From positions 1-52,334 of the IMG/VR virus record IMGVR_UViG_3300021356_000025: a stretch of DNA of 52,334 bases; one strand, written 5' to 3'. This document shows positions 26,101-32,757 of this stretch, piece by piece; position 1 is the stretch's first letter; every line of letters starts with the position of its first letter. Source of the stretch: a virus. Both the position numbers and the translations under genes were made by a program. The notes beneath the pieces are model-generated. The model was given only the letters and a program-made list of their open reading frames with translations. It was not told the origin of the DNA and did no database searches.

Positions 26101-26310
26101 TGCACCTACAAGCGTTTTAGCTAACGCTTTAAAGTACTCGACATCTGCAGCCATGCCTTCTACGCCCTGCAACATTCCGTCAGAAAAAGCCTCGGACAGG
26201 GTTCTTTTGTTCTCTGTTTCAGGGGTATCCGCTGTTACGGTAGTATCAGGAACGCCGGAATCTAACACTGATTGGGTTAGTGTAGATAGATAGTCGTTAG
26301 GATCGGCCAT
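20176..26310 (-). CDS. Giant polyvalent internal virion protein with NADAR and zincin domains, 2044 aa
   Basis: Residues 100-340 are Gly/Ala-rich and partly hydrophobic, suggesting membrane insertion. Two copies of a small domain lie at about 564-604 and 747-788 (LAKGSKFKSVTVTRPDG / IAKKSKFKNIVLVTPDG). A proline-rich linker (969-996) precedes a NADAR/YbiA-like domain (about 998-1128: LSNLAYRPFQYNGYKFLSVE, HAYQTLKSGKF, TGSAEI, DRGIW). A metallopeptidase site HEFGH is at 1241-1245 with possible third ligand E1289/E1290. The last 650 residues resemble conserved phage internal proteins, with hydrophobic segments (FLQFITILPFAAIASLPEL, LSVLAITALATMPLAML). Such 'polyvalent' proteins are thought to enter the cell with the DNA and counter defences; NADAR enzymes act on ADP-ribose adducts. 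Confidence 0.75.
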   Translation of the reverse strand: MADPNDYLSTLTQSVLDSGVPDTTVTADTPETENKRTLSEAFSDGMLQGVEGMAADVEYFKALAKTLVGADEESIADNIAEARRLEESASLAVKDMDTFGEFLEQPTVTGFIEQAVKFSGQAVPSIATTVSTGGVGGVVAVLGKKGVGYTGKKIAERIGRDSIQRTIKGTATPDEKDLANSLYRTFRNGTIGGAFTAEYIPLSGSNLGEALDSGQELDKGQAARAALVGLPQATIGVAGEVAIVKLLGNIAKKRAVKESSTFGDFAKLVATNTLRTGAIEGTTEFTQEGLGILNRMDLDPTYTAEEAQLRLAEAAFGGFMGGAPVGGAGTVVATGVRKVAEAGVLDATADVMDKARRMMDEKRGKDINDTVDGEQYGDVMSGTTTPESQADINAQLKAMVDPTSTKKSVWQAGDTPALKARTNTATPVTVDGKRAFAAFIPGRGTIISTDKSIVQEVIKSRASDGALAIALGYSQSKSEVGNSDIVVQAFDVNGNVVSEEVTSQENLQEAMQNAEGLKPDGGFVNVTTLQQALETRAKKYQQEQGPDIRDADVDDSIREMNEDDLFDAIELAKGSKFKSVTVTRPDGTKVKIGLADLTAAAEKLTQGKKRSPKDVEDAPQTEVDQETDLENQENQEGVQTIEGEETVTGTYEPKADRSRVFDNTQEARDDYDATFGAQEWDTAEIGEVSESTLREAVRQQRANKNAVVSIRKNSDGKFEVVRTSFDSNLIELVDPVDKKVYRVTEAEFLDRAIKIAKKSKFKNIVLVTPDGKRIKVNLADLTRAGQRLASARGDGKFEGQTPFEAARKGLQEILTELRLEGYDVVVSGESIFDLGNQPVPDYQGSTVAAVINGKEVTLGELLSPPQTIPEQRPEAVIAEDVDSEGRPTGERVAVQSGTDEAMDAFERFQRDVMGRETSRVNEEFDPADQVQETDGRSEVDRMLDQPETVQDANRQTDRRTGRAPTTNNQAEPTQPNRSQAEPTQPNRPQAEPESEPVNIYFGTGENTILSNLAYRPFQYNGYKFLSVEHAYQTLKSGKFDQVTYDAYNRLPPARVNGRKIVGKKSANTKNGYNLDLMEKLIEASLAQNPEARQALLDTGSAEITHNQDRGIWRQEFPRIMTKIRDRLQSESSTRAEPEVVAGVEESFLVGLINNLRKAIKLKNPPRVFTYENLVNMTMGELEQQFGAENVNWILDSVNRMRQSNGNLRGMYVPLLDSGSKANLIILNESGNTLRDAAVLAHEFGHALFREEMTAATANPALRARLLRAFEKDPRYQNYLNAYDYELAFEEWYADQVARWATKKFINKQAKSLTDKHFKELAKKLKAMYREFTRTMKRRLGNTSQDFETYIEAVVDAKKKGYETAGTSANPNFVQKAMVQEVNQAVVKMGGEALADHWRGALADIARNPKLRPLMKIVRTADGIMRLHGGRKIADMFYIRSQDPDADGGLGFVGASARQIAEFQNKFEEQVGSMDDPEVQAALLEAMGDEDTDQLSPKAQQVRKFLESIYDDYIAPSNTDIGRQQNYFPTALNLMAIQENLDGFVELIMQQDPTANEAEVRKSINAVLRYNQSVADGKPIEIDGTDPAVAVEKALQLTLNVNRGSLYNAGFLHEPQDAFVQYVRHVVKRVEWNKHTKDEQGNDLLEAEMDKLSPEDKEVVQEIIATHLGYQTNPLSPMWRKVNSYGQFLQFITILPFAAIASLPELAGPVINSKEFGGLVEGLKQIPATIKNRAEARQLARDLGVVTNEIVANSWVTQAELDYMDPKVRKMSDVFFKYTALQWFTTFSREFAAGMGVKFILKHARNEFDNPRSERYLQELGLTAKEVMAWNNSGRKFTTPEGKKIKRGLQRFVESSILRPNSAERPVWASDPHWALVWQLKSYFYAYGKVIMGGIYREMVSRRKEMGGQGMPQLTATLSVLAITALATMPLAMLGMELREYTKQSLAAVLPGVETDNKYFRTDRMDWPTYLSEVIDKSGFLGIFTLGAMSHQNAKWDDKGIEGFAPDAILPFLGPTAETVDTILENGFSIDRTLKDRLIPIYNQL
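23341..23406 (-). repeat. 30-bp tandem repeat encoding QAEPTQPNR(S/P)
   Basis: Two adjacent 30-bp copies (23341-23370 and 23371-23400) differ at one base, and a third copy begins at 23401. They encode a Pro/Glu/Gln linker just before the NADAR domain. Near identity suggests recent slippage; copy number may vary between relatives. Confidence 0.9.
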
Positions 26311-26321
26311 TTAACCGCTCC

Positions 26322-28607
26322 TTATTTTTTGCCAGTAAATGGATGGCGTTGAGTCACTACTGCCCTTAAGGCATCTTCTACTTTCGCATCTAGTTTTCTA
26401 AGGTTTCCAGCTTTTATTACAGAGTCTGTACTTCTGCCATATTGGTCTGTATATTCATACCCAGTGACCTTACCTTTAGATGAGTAAACAGGTCTAACTT
26501 TTTCTATCTCGAAATCAGTTGACTGAATGCTGTCTTTGGCATTAGGTCTAAACCATGCAGCTATATTCCCAACCCAACCGGCATCGTTATCTTGGGCATA
26601 GCCAGCAACCGTAGTACTAATCAAAGCGCCAAATGCTCTTGTCCATTCGTCTCTAACTTGTGGATCTTCCGTATTACGTATTCTAGCTAACACAGTTGGT
26701 AAAAACTGTCTCACTAGGCCGTTAGAAGTGCCCTTACCGACGTAGTTTTCTTTGAAATCATCACCGAACACTACCTTGTTAACGCCTGTATAGAACGTAT
26801 CTAAGTCCTCGTTTAAGCTTTCGTACTGCCCTTCGCGCCATTGTTTAGCTTCTTGATTTAATTTTCTTACAGCTATTCTATTTTTTTCTTGGTTTATTTG
26901 ATTTGTCTGAGCTTGATTAGTAGATAAAGTAGGGTCGCCTGTAGAAAACAAGTTGTCGATACTAGATCTGATTGCTTTTCTGTTACTAGCATCAGGCTCA
27001 TTAGCGGCCAAAACTGCTCGCATCATAGCTCGGTCTTTTGTATTAGCTAATCTCGTGTCCTTTAGGTCTTTTATACCTTTCTGTCTAAGTTGTTCAGCGG
27101 CATCTTTTAGAGTCTGAGGATCTATTTTTATTTTCCCAGAATCTATTTCCTCATCAATTTGCTGATCAGACTTACCTTCCAAGTCCTTAGTTAGTTTAAC
27201 TAATCCAGCAGTTGTGTACTTAGTACCCACTTCTTCGTCAATTTGGTTTTGTATGTTCTGTGCCTCTTCCATAAGATCTCTTTCTATAAGAGCATCTCTA
27301 CGGGACTCCAAATCTCTTATCTTCTTAACAGAAGCTTTATTAGCCCTGTCAAGCACTCGGTTACGGTCTTTTTCTACCTTATCTATTTCATTATCATATT
27401 GCTCACCGCCTATCTTACCCGATGCAAATCTCTCTTTAAGGGCGGCTACTTCAGCATCAAATTCTTCCATCTGTACACCGAAGGAGCGTTTTGTTGTTGG
27501 ATCTATTAAGTTTTTATCAATGTTGGCACGCTCAATATCCCCTCTCATGGAATCAGCAGTTTTATAGAATCGCCAACCTTCATCCGCGGCAGCGAGAACA
27601 GTTTCTTCTGCTTGGGCACGGGCTCCACCCTCTTCAAACGTGGTTCTCTCGCCAACTTGTACATCTGCTATATTAGTTTGTATTTTTCGCTCAATCCCTT
27701 GACCGACCGTGTCATCTTCTGGGTCTATATCTTGCTGTACAGTGGACAGCACGTTCTGAAAATCCTCAAAAGAGGCGCCAGATGCTAAGAGGTCTAGAAC
27801 TCCGGACATTGCTTTTTGGTCGCCTGTAGCTGCCACGACGTCAATTATATCGGCTAACTGAGCGTTGGCTTCTAATCCATCTAGAGCATCTCGTTCTGTT
27901 TCTGCTGCGTTTGCATCAGCCCCCACTACATTTTGCTCTTGTACAATTCTAGTAATATTTACAGAACTTGCGTCGCCTGCTGTTTTTCTATAGCTTAAAT
28001 CTACTAGATTGGTTAGTTTCTCAGGGTCAAAAAATACAACATTATCCTGTGCATCGGCAGTTCTGTTTTCAGTTATAGCTGAGTCTACGCCTTCAGCAGT
28101 TCTTACAGTAACAGCATATCTACCAGACCCGTCTGGGGCTGGGACTATACCGGTGGCTGTAAGACCGGGGCCAAGCATTTTTTCGGCATTAGCATTTATC
28201 TGCTGTAGGCCTATATCCAAAACGGCAGCATCGCCATTTGCTATGCCTTCATTGAATTTAGCTTTATCAATACCTGTAAAATCCTTGTTAACTAGGCCAG
28301 CGGCGCTAAACAGTTCGATAGAGCTATTAGCTTTCTCTACTTTAATCTGCCTGTCTTGCACATTTTGAAGGCGGGCTTCTTCCTTCTCTTTAATAGCAGC
28401 AATCTGACTATTGTATTCTTCTGTTTTTAGATTAGAACGCTCTATTTCGGTTTGCTGCCTATCCTTGAACTGTTCTGCTTCTAAGTTAGCACGCTCTATT
28501 TCGTCTTGCTGTCTATTGCGAAACTCGTTATCCCTGCGTTGCTGATTCATGCCTTGTATAGCACTGAACCCCGCTAGAAATGCTGAACCTACATCTTGAG
28601 TAGCCAT
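26322..28607 (-). CDS. Internal virion protein, coiled-coil rich, 761 aa
   Basis: Starts MATQDVGSAFLAGFSAIQGM, then a long Glu/Arg/Gln coiled coil with near repeats (QQDEIERANLEAEQFKDR / QQTEIERSNLKTEEYN). Later parts are alpha-helical (LKERFASGKIGGEQYDNEID, LVRQFLPTVLARIRN). Position between the giant protein and two smaller Ala/Gln-rich proteins suggests an ejection protein of the T7 gp15/P22 gp16 kind by role; homology is not visible. Confidence 0.6.
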   Translation of the reverse strand: MATQDVGSAFLAGFSAIQGMNQQRRDNEFRNRQQDEIERANLEAEQFKDRQQTEIERSNLKTEEYNSQIAAIKEKEEARLQNVQDRQIKVEKANSSIELFSAAGLVNKDFTGIDKAKFNEGIANGDAAVLDIGLQQINANAEKMLGPGLTATGIVPAPDGSGRYAVTVRTAEGVDSAITENRTADAQDNVVFFDPEKLTNLVDLSYRKTAGDASSVNITRIVQEQNVVGADANAAETERDALDGLEANAQLADIIDVVAATGDQKAMSGVLDLLASGASFEDFQNVLSTVQQDIDPEDDTVGQGIERKIQTNIADVQVGERTTFEEGGARAQAEETVLAAADEGWRFYKTADSMRGDIERANIDKNLIDPTTKRSFGVQMEEFDAEVAALKERFASGKIGGEQYDNEIDKVEKDRNRVLDRANKASVKKIRDLESRRDALIERDLMEEAQNIQNQIDEEVGTKYTTAGLVKLTKDLEGKSDQQIDEEIDSGKIKIDPQTLKDAAEQLRQKGIKDLKDTRLANTKDRAMMRAVLAANEPDASNRKAIRSSIDNLFSTGDPTLSTNQAQTNQINQEKNRIAVRKLNQEAKQWREGQYESLNEDLDTFYTGVNKVVFGDDFKENYVGKGTSNGLVRQFLPTVLARIRNTEDPQVRDEWTRAFGALISTTVAGYAQDNDAGWVGNIAAWFRPNAKDSIQSTDFEIEKVRPVYSSKGKVTGYEYTDQYGRSTDSVIKAGNLRKLDAKVEDALRAVVTQRHPFTGKK

Positions 28608-28610
28608 ATC

Positions 28611-29372
28611 TTAGAATCCCATTAAGAAAGCAACGCCCATACCGCCGAGCGAGCCTAAAGTTGAATACGTTTGCGCTTTATGTTGCGCTCTTGCCTGTTC
28701 GTAGGCATTTTTACGTTGTGTAGCGTCTGCTGCAGCTCCACCCATTTGATCTTGAGCGGCTCTATTAACCCCTTGACCTATGTCTATAAGCTGAGCCAAT
28801 AGCCCTTGGTTTTGTTCGCGCTGGGCAATACGAGCGTCGCTCATGCCCTGTATAGTGCTCAGAGTATTCTGCCTAGTCATCGCGTCTCGTTGTGCTTTTT
28901 GTTGGGCAGGCGTTAATGCTGTACCATATCGGTCCATTTGGCGCTGTTGTACTCCCTGCATAAGGGCTGGAGTTGAAGCTAAATCTTCTCTAGCTTGGTC
29001 TATAAGAGTAGTATCTGTTTGAGACTTCTCAATCAAGTCTTCTTCGAAATCACGGTAGTTTTTAACGTAGTCGTTAAACTCCATGCGAGTCATTCTAGCG
29101 TATATCTTATCTGGATCCTCTTCGATCGTCCTTTTACTAAGCTGTTTTATCCTCCCGCCTAAACTTGAGGATTTCTTGCGCTGTACAATGTCCCCGTACT
29201 GATTGCGAACAAACTCGTGATTATTCTTAAGAGCGTTACCCTCAACGTCTACTGTAGCTTGCCCTAACTCGGCATCACCCTTGTAAAAGTGATCTTCCAT
29301 CCTTTCGACCCGCTTTTTTCTGCTACGTCGATATGCACCAGCGCCTATACCGGCTTGGAATCCAATACCCAT
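28611..29372 (-). CDS. Internal virion protein, 253 aa
   Basis: Gly-rich N-terminus (MGIGFQAGIGAGAYRRSRKK), a charged middle, and a C-terminus ending in YSTLGSLGGMGVAFLMGF, a short hydrophobic Gly-rich segment. The gene overlaps nothing and lies 3 bases from the downstream gene. Composition and place fit a small ejection protein (compare T7 gp14), by context only. Confidence 0.55.
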   Translation of the reverse strand: MGIGFQAGIGAGAYRRSRKKRVERMEDHFYKGDAELGQATVDVEGNALKNNHEFVRNQYGDIVQRKKSSSLGGRIKQLSKRTIEEDPDKIYARMTRMEFNDYVKNYRDFEEDLIEKSQTDTTLIDQAREDLASTPALMQGVQQRQMDRYGTALTPAQQKAQRDAMTRQNTLSTIQGMSDARIAQREQNQGLLAQLIDIGQGVNRAAQDQMGGAAADATQRKNAYEQARAQHKAQTYSTLGSLGGMGVAFLMGF

Positions 29373-29384
29373 AAATATACCCCC

Positions 29385-30038
29385 CTAAAATACGCTCTTA
29401 AGTGCAGTGCCGAACGTAGCCAATGGAGACCCTTGAGATACGCCTGCGCTGTTAACTGGGTTAAAGAAAGTGCCCTTAACTTGTTGAGGTGCACCTACGC
29501 CTGATTTCGGCTGTACTGTAGCGGTAGTAGCCATGTTGTCCATGCCCTGTGCTAGGGCAGAGCCGGCTATCTGGGCAATAGCAGCATTTTTAGCTGCTTT
29601 AACGTCTGCTTTAGCTTTAGCTTTAGTTAGGTTCTGAGAAGTCTCTAGTCTAGATGCTTGTGACATACCAGACTGCGCTTGTGCTGCTTGCCCTCTAGCG
29701 GTTTTAAGAACGCCAGACTGCATGTTACTTTGTATCTGCTGCCCTTTTTGAGTAGCTAGCCCCAGCTGCCCTGTTGCGCCTCTAGTCAAGTCACCCACAC
29801 GTTCAGCATCTTGTGCCTGAGAAAGATTCATATTAGTTGTCAGCGCTTGCATAGCATCAGCATTAGCACGACCTCTTAGTGCTCTTGTAGGAGCGTCAGA
29901 TTTGGACTGGTCACGCATTTTCTGTAGAAGTGGGTCGTACTTCTGTTTGAAATACGAGTACTCTTTATACGCAACGTCTGCGGATGCTTTTTCAGATTCG
30001 CTAGGCTTGTAGTCTTGTTTTTTAGGTTTTGATCCCAT
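29385..30038 (-). CDS. Ala/Gln-rich virion protein, 217 aa
   Basis: Start set at the ATG that shares one base with the upstream stop (TAATG at 30038), giving MGSKPKKQDYKPSESEK; a 13-codon upstream extension is possible but would lie inside the previous gene. The body is Ala/Gln/Ser helical (ARGQAAQAQSGMSQASRLE), and the C-terminus has SPLATFGTALKSVF. Probably an internal or head-tail protein; not recognised. Confidence 0.55.
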   Translation of the reverse strand: MGSKPKKQDYKPSESEKASADVAYKEYSYFKQKYDPLLQKMRDQSKSDAPTRALRGRANADAMQALTTNMNLSQAQDAERVGDLTRGATGQLGLATQKGQQIQSNMQSGVLKTARGQAAQAQSGMSQASRLETSQNLTKAKAKADVKAAKNAAIAQIAGSALAQGMDNMATTATVQPKSGVGAPQQVKGTFFNPVNSAGVSQGSPLATFGTALKSVF

Positions 30039-30505
30039 TACAATTTTCTCGTATAAATTACCGTGTCTTTTTCCCAACCAGTGTTTAGAAAATACTTCTC
30101 CATAGCTGATATAGGAGTTCTCGTTTCTAAATAATCATAACCTGACTCTGCGGCTACGCTTGCAAAAAACTCTTGATATTTAACAGCGCAATTTTGGCCC
30201 CTTTCTCTAGCCCACGCTACCCATATTAAACAAGTTTTTTTGCCGTTGAACTGATCTACCTCAGTAGTAGTTACAACAAAACCTTCTGGCGCTACCCACA
30301 ACCCTGCCCTTTGAGTTGCACATGCGGTGTATATATCTTCCGGTATAAATGTTAGTTGGGGATGTTCTTTTAAAACTTCTTCAATCCCCGGTCTTACCCA
30401 ATGCCATTCACTTCTTACATCTGCACTTACTGGGTTAGTATTTATTACCGTAGTCTCTAGTTCTTCTCTGCCATGATCCTGACTTTGCACTTTGGATTCC
30501 GCCAT
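30038..30505 (-). CDS. Conserved phage protein with acetyltransferase-like (GNAT) features
   Basis: 155 aa. HWVRPGIEEVLKEHP, ATQRAGLWVAPEGFVVT, LIWVAWARERGQN and SAMEKYFLNTGWEKDTVIYTR follow the strand-helix order of GNAT-like proteins often encoded between phage tail-adaptor genes. No catalytic residues can be assigned with confidence. Its first 71 bases overlap the 3' end of the upstream adaptor gene. Confidence 0.55.
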   Translation of the reverse strand: MAESKVQSQDHGREELETTVINTNPVSADVRSEWHWVRPGIEEVLKEHPQLTFIPEDIYTACATQRAGLWVAPEGFVVTTTEVDQFNGKKTCLIWVAWARERGQNCAVKYQEFFASVAAESGYDYLETRTPISAMEKYFLNTGWEKDTVIYTRKL

Positions 30506-31127
30506 ATTTCACCTTCCTATATACACCTGTATTAGCTCCGCGAGCCTGCTTCTCTGCACGCTCTACACCTTCATTAAATAACCCTGCATATACCCCAGCT
30601 GCGTTCATATCTGACCAAACAGTATTGGGCATACGAAGTAGTCTAAATAATGCACCATTTACTATAACATCTCTATAGTTATTCATCACGTCATTATCGC
30701 AACCATTGCTGGTATATGTAGGTTTTAGTACGGCTCTAACTACTATACCTTGCGTTAAGTTAGCGGCTGGAACGGGTGCTATGAAGAAAGAAGTGTTGGA
30801 CTGCTGTACATAGTACTCAGGCTGTCCAGTTTCCTCTCTCCATTTACGTATACGCTGTTCCAGTAAAGTGCTAGATATAGGTTCTAGCTCTTCACCGTCA
30901 TAGGTTACCCATTCTATTCTATGTACAGCTGTACCTGAAGGGGCATCAAAATCGTACTCGTACCTATTTGCTACAGCTGTGATAGGGTCTAGCTCTTTCC
31001 TGTAAACGCCTGACCTCTCGCATAGCTCTATAGCTGCTGCTCTAATATTAGTTTCAGCAAGAGTGTCTATACAGCCGTTAACGTGTGGTAACACGTCAGG
31101 TAGTAGCGTTTCATATGAAATCGCCAT
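30435..31127 (-). CDS. Head-tail connector / tail tubular-like protein, 230 aa
   Basis: MAISYETLLPDVLPHVNGCI, IRAAAIELCERSGVYRKEL and VHRIEWVTYDGEELEP, with later FFIAPVPAANL, follow the helix-then-beta-sandwich layout of podovirus connector and stopper proteins (compare the T7 gp11 class). It sits directly after another adaptor in the head-to-tail segment of the late operon. Confidence 0.7.
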   Translation of the reverse strand: MAISYETLLPDVLPHVNGCIDTLAETNIRAAAIELCERSGVYRKELDPITAVANRYEYDFDAPSGTAVHRIEWVTYDGEELEPISSTLLEQRIRKWREETGQPEYYVQQSNTSFFIAPVPAANLTQGIVVRAVLKPTYTSNGCDNDVMNNYRDVIVNGALFRLLRMPNTVWSDMNAAGVYAGLFNEGVERAEKQARGANTGVYRKVKYGGIQSAKSGSWQRRTRDYGNKY

Positions 31128-31138
31128 AAATCAGACCC

Positions 31139-31852
31139 CTATTGTAAGTTGGGTGGGTTGCTAGCCTCCACGTTTGGAGACGATACAGTATCTATCTGTG
31201 CTTTACCGGTTACAGATGCTGAGAATAATTGATAATGGTTGGCGGCACGTTGTTGGTTGCCAGCGTACTCAGAATCTTTCATGTATGCCATGTAAAGAAC
31301 GTAGTTCATTACTGCGTTGCCGAAAATATCTGGTACAGACAAAGCAGTGCTCCCAGTGACAGTAGTAATTACGGCTGGGTTCTTAGAGTACATGATCTCT
31401 AGGTATACAGTAGACACCGAGGACACTCCCGGATATACGTAGTAAGTTCTGGGGCTTTCTTCGTTGTATATGTAGTGCTTAACTTCACCGCCATGAGCTG
31501 CGTCGCCGCCCACAGTAGAGTCATGCCAATCGGGGGTTTGTGAATCTAGGATATCGCCGTCTACCAACCTTATAGAGCGTTTGCCATCGTACAAAGTATT
31601 GTCGTTGGCATTTTGCGTCATGTTTCTAACTACTTTGAGTAGTCTATTACCGTCAGCTGGTATGCTTTGCTTTGTGCCAGCATCTAGCGTGACTATCGCA
31701 GTATTTGACATTGCATCGGGCTTGAGTAGTGCTACTTCTCTTTGCGCATCATTGATCCACAAAACCAACTCTGTTTGAGGCCATCTAACGCCTGTAGTAT
31801 CTTGAAGTACTGCCTGCACCCTGCTTATTAGATCATTTACTAAAATAGCCAT
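31139..31852 (-). CDS. Head-tail adaptor, DUF6682-like, 237 aa
   Basis: LVNDLISRVQAVLQDTTGVR, WPQTELVLWINDAQREVALL and AGTKQSIPADGNRLLKVVRN are typical of a widespread phage adaptor family that follows the capsid gene (I recall it as DUF6682). It likely docks on the portal ring. Gene spacing of 11 bases to each neighbour fits one operon. Confidence 0.7.
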   Translation of the reverse strand: MAILVNDLISRVQAVLQDTTGVRWPQTELVLWINDAQREVALLKPDAMSNTAIVTLDAGTKQSIPADGNRLLKVVRNMTQNANDNTLYDGKRSIRLVDGDILDSQTPDWHDSTVGGDAAHGGEVKHYIYNEESPRTYYVYPGVSSVSTVYLEIMYSKNPAVITTVTGSTALSVPDIFGNAVMNYVLYMAYMKDSEYAGNQQRAANHYQLFSASVTGKAQIDTVSSPNVEASNPPNLQ

Positions 31853-31862
31853 GCTTTAACAC

Positions 31863-32249
31863 CTATAGGTTTAGTGCTGCTTCCCAAGCTGCTTCGCGCT
31901 CATCACTACGAACAGTTCGGCCTACAGCTTTGTTGACGATAGCAGCCTTTGGCGTACCATCTACTTTAAAGTCTTCTGGGTTACCCTGCTCTATTAGGTT
32001 AGCTAAGCATTCCATTAGAGCTGGATCAAATTCTTCTGTAGTCTCTTCAACTACTTCTTCAAACTCCGCATCTTCTATCTCTTGCGGAGAAACGCTATTC
32101 TCGTTATATAGCTTAGCGCCCATCTGTAGCGCAAGTGTGCCTAATTCTTCGTGGCAAGGGTTTAACTCTCTAACTACGCCAGCGTATAGTCTAAGCGCTT
32201 GACCTGATGGATGTGGTACATATAGGTCTTTGTCACTAATAATCTTCAT
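31863..32249 (-). CDS. Small acidic head-region protein, 128 aa
   Basis: N-terminus MKIISDKDLYVPHPSGQALRL (first 20: a beta start) then an acidic central stretch (IEDAEFEEVVEETTEEFDP) and a C-terminal helix. Unknown function, between decoration and adaptor genes. Its ATG is 21 bases after a TTCG-capped terminator hairpin and is preceded by AGAGGA. Confidence 0.6.
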   Translation of the reverse strand: MKIISDKDLYVPHPSGQALRLYAGVVRELNPCHEELGTLALQMGAKLYNENSVSPQEIEDAEFEEVVEETTEEFDPALMECLANLIEQGNPEDFKVDGTPKAAIVNKAVGRTVRSDEREAAWEAALNL

Positions 32250-32260
32250 GATGTGTATCC

Positions 32261-32290
32261 TCTTAAAAACTAACCCCCCGAAGGGGGTTA
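32261..32290 (-). terminator. TTCG-tetraloop terminator after the decoration gene
   Basis: On the minus strand TAACCCCC-TTCG-GGGGGTTA (perfect 8-bp stem, 32271-32290) is followed by GTTTTTAAG. A stable UUCG-capped hairpin plus T run is a typical rho-independent terminator. It would cut most transcripts after the capsid and decoration genes. Confidence 0.8.
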
Positions 32291-32294
32291 TAAA

Positions 32295-32708
32295 TTACGC
32301 TGCTACTAAAACACTTAGTTTGATTGTGCCAGATGTAGCGCCTGTAGCTGGGGCTGTTGCGACTTTTAAGTCTATAGAGCCGTCAGCTGCAAAGGTTACA
32401 GGCTTAACTAGTAAGTTAGATGTTCCGCCTGCTTGACCCAAATTACTGTCATCTAGGAACAGGTCAGTATCGCCGTCTGTACCCAAGTCAAGTGTAATTG
32501 CTGGAGAGCCGTTGGTGTCTAAGTCGGGAACTTCCAAGAAGTAACCCAATACTGTTTCACCTTTGTTTATGTTTACTAGCTGAACAATGTCATTAGCCGC
32601 AAGAGCAGCTGAGATAGTGTATTCGCCAGCTCTAACACCTACATCCCCTTGCGGGAATGGGATGTATCCCATGTCATTAGCCACGGAATCTGATTTGAAT
32701 GTAGCCAT
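32295..32708 (-). CDS. Probable capsid decoration protein, 137 aa
   Basis: Small, acidic, Gly/Ala/Thr-rich, all-beta protein (GVRAGEYTISAALAANDIVQ, AITLDLGTDGDTDLFLDD, GTIKLSVLVAA) encoded directly after the major capsid gene. This matches the size and character of phage capsid decoration or head-fibre proteins. It is flanked by a hairpin on each side, suggesting separate expression. Confidence 0.65.
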   Translation of the reverse strand: MATFKSDSVANDMGYIPFPQGDVGVRAGEYTISAALAANDIVQLVNINKGETVLGYFLEVPDLDTNGSPAITLDLGTDGDTDLFLDDSNLGQAGGTSNLLVKPVTFAADGSIDLKVATAPATGATSGTIKLSVLVAA

Positions 32709-32727
32709 TTCTATATCTCCCGAAGAA

Positions 32728-32747
32728 ACCCCCTCCTAAGAGGGGGT
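32728..32747 (-). terminator. Hairpin between capsid and decoration genes
   Basis: ACCCCCT (32728-32734) pairs with AGGGGGT (32741-32747), 6-base loop; only TTTC follows on the minus strand. Probably a leaky terminator or an RNA-stability hairpin at the end of the capsid message. Confidence 0.6.
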
Positions 32748-32757
32748 ATAAGGTTTA

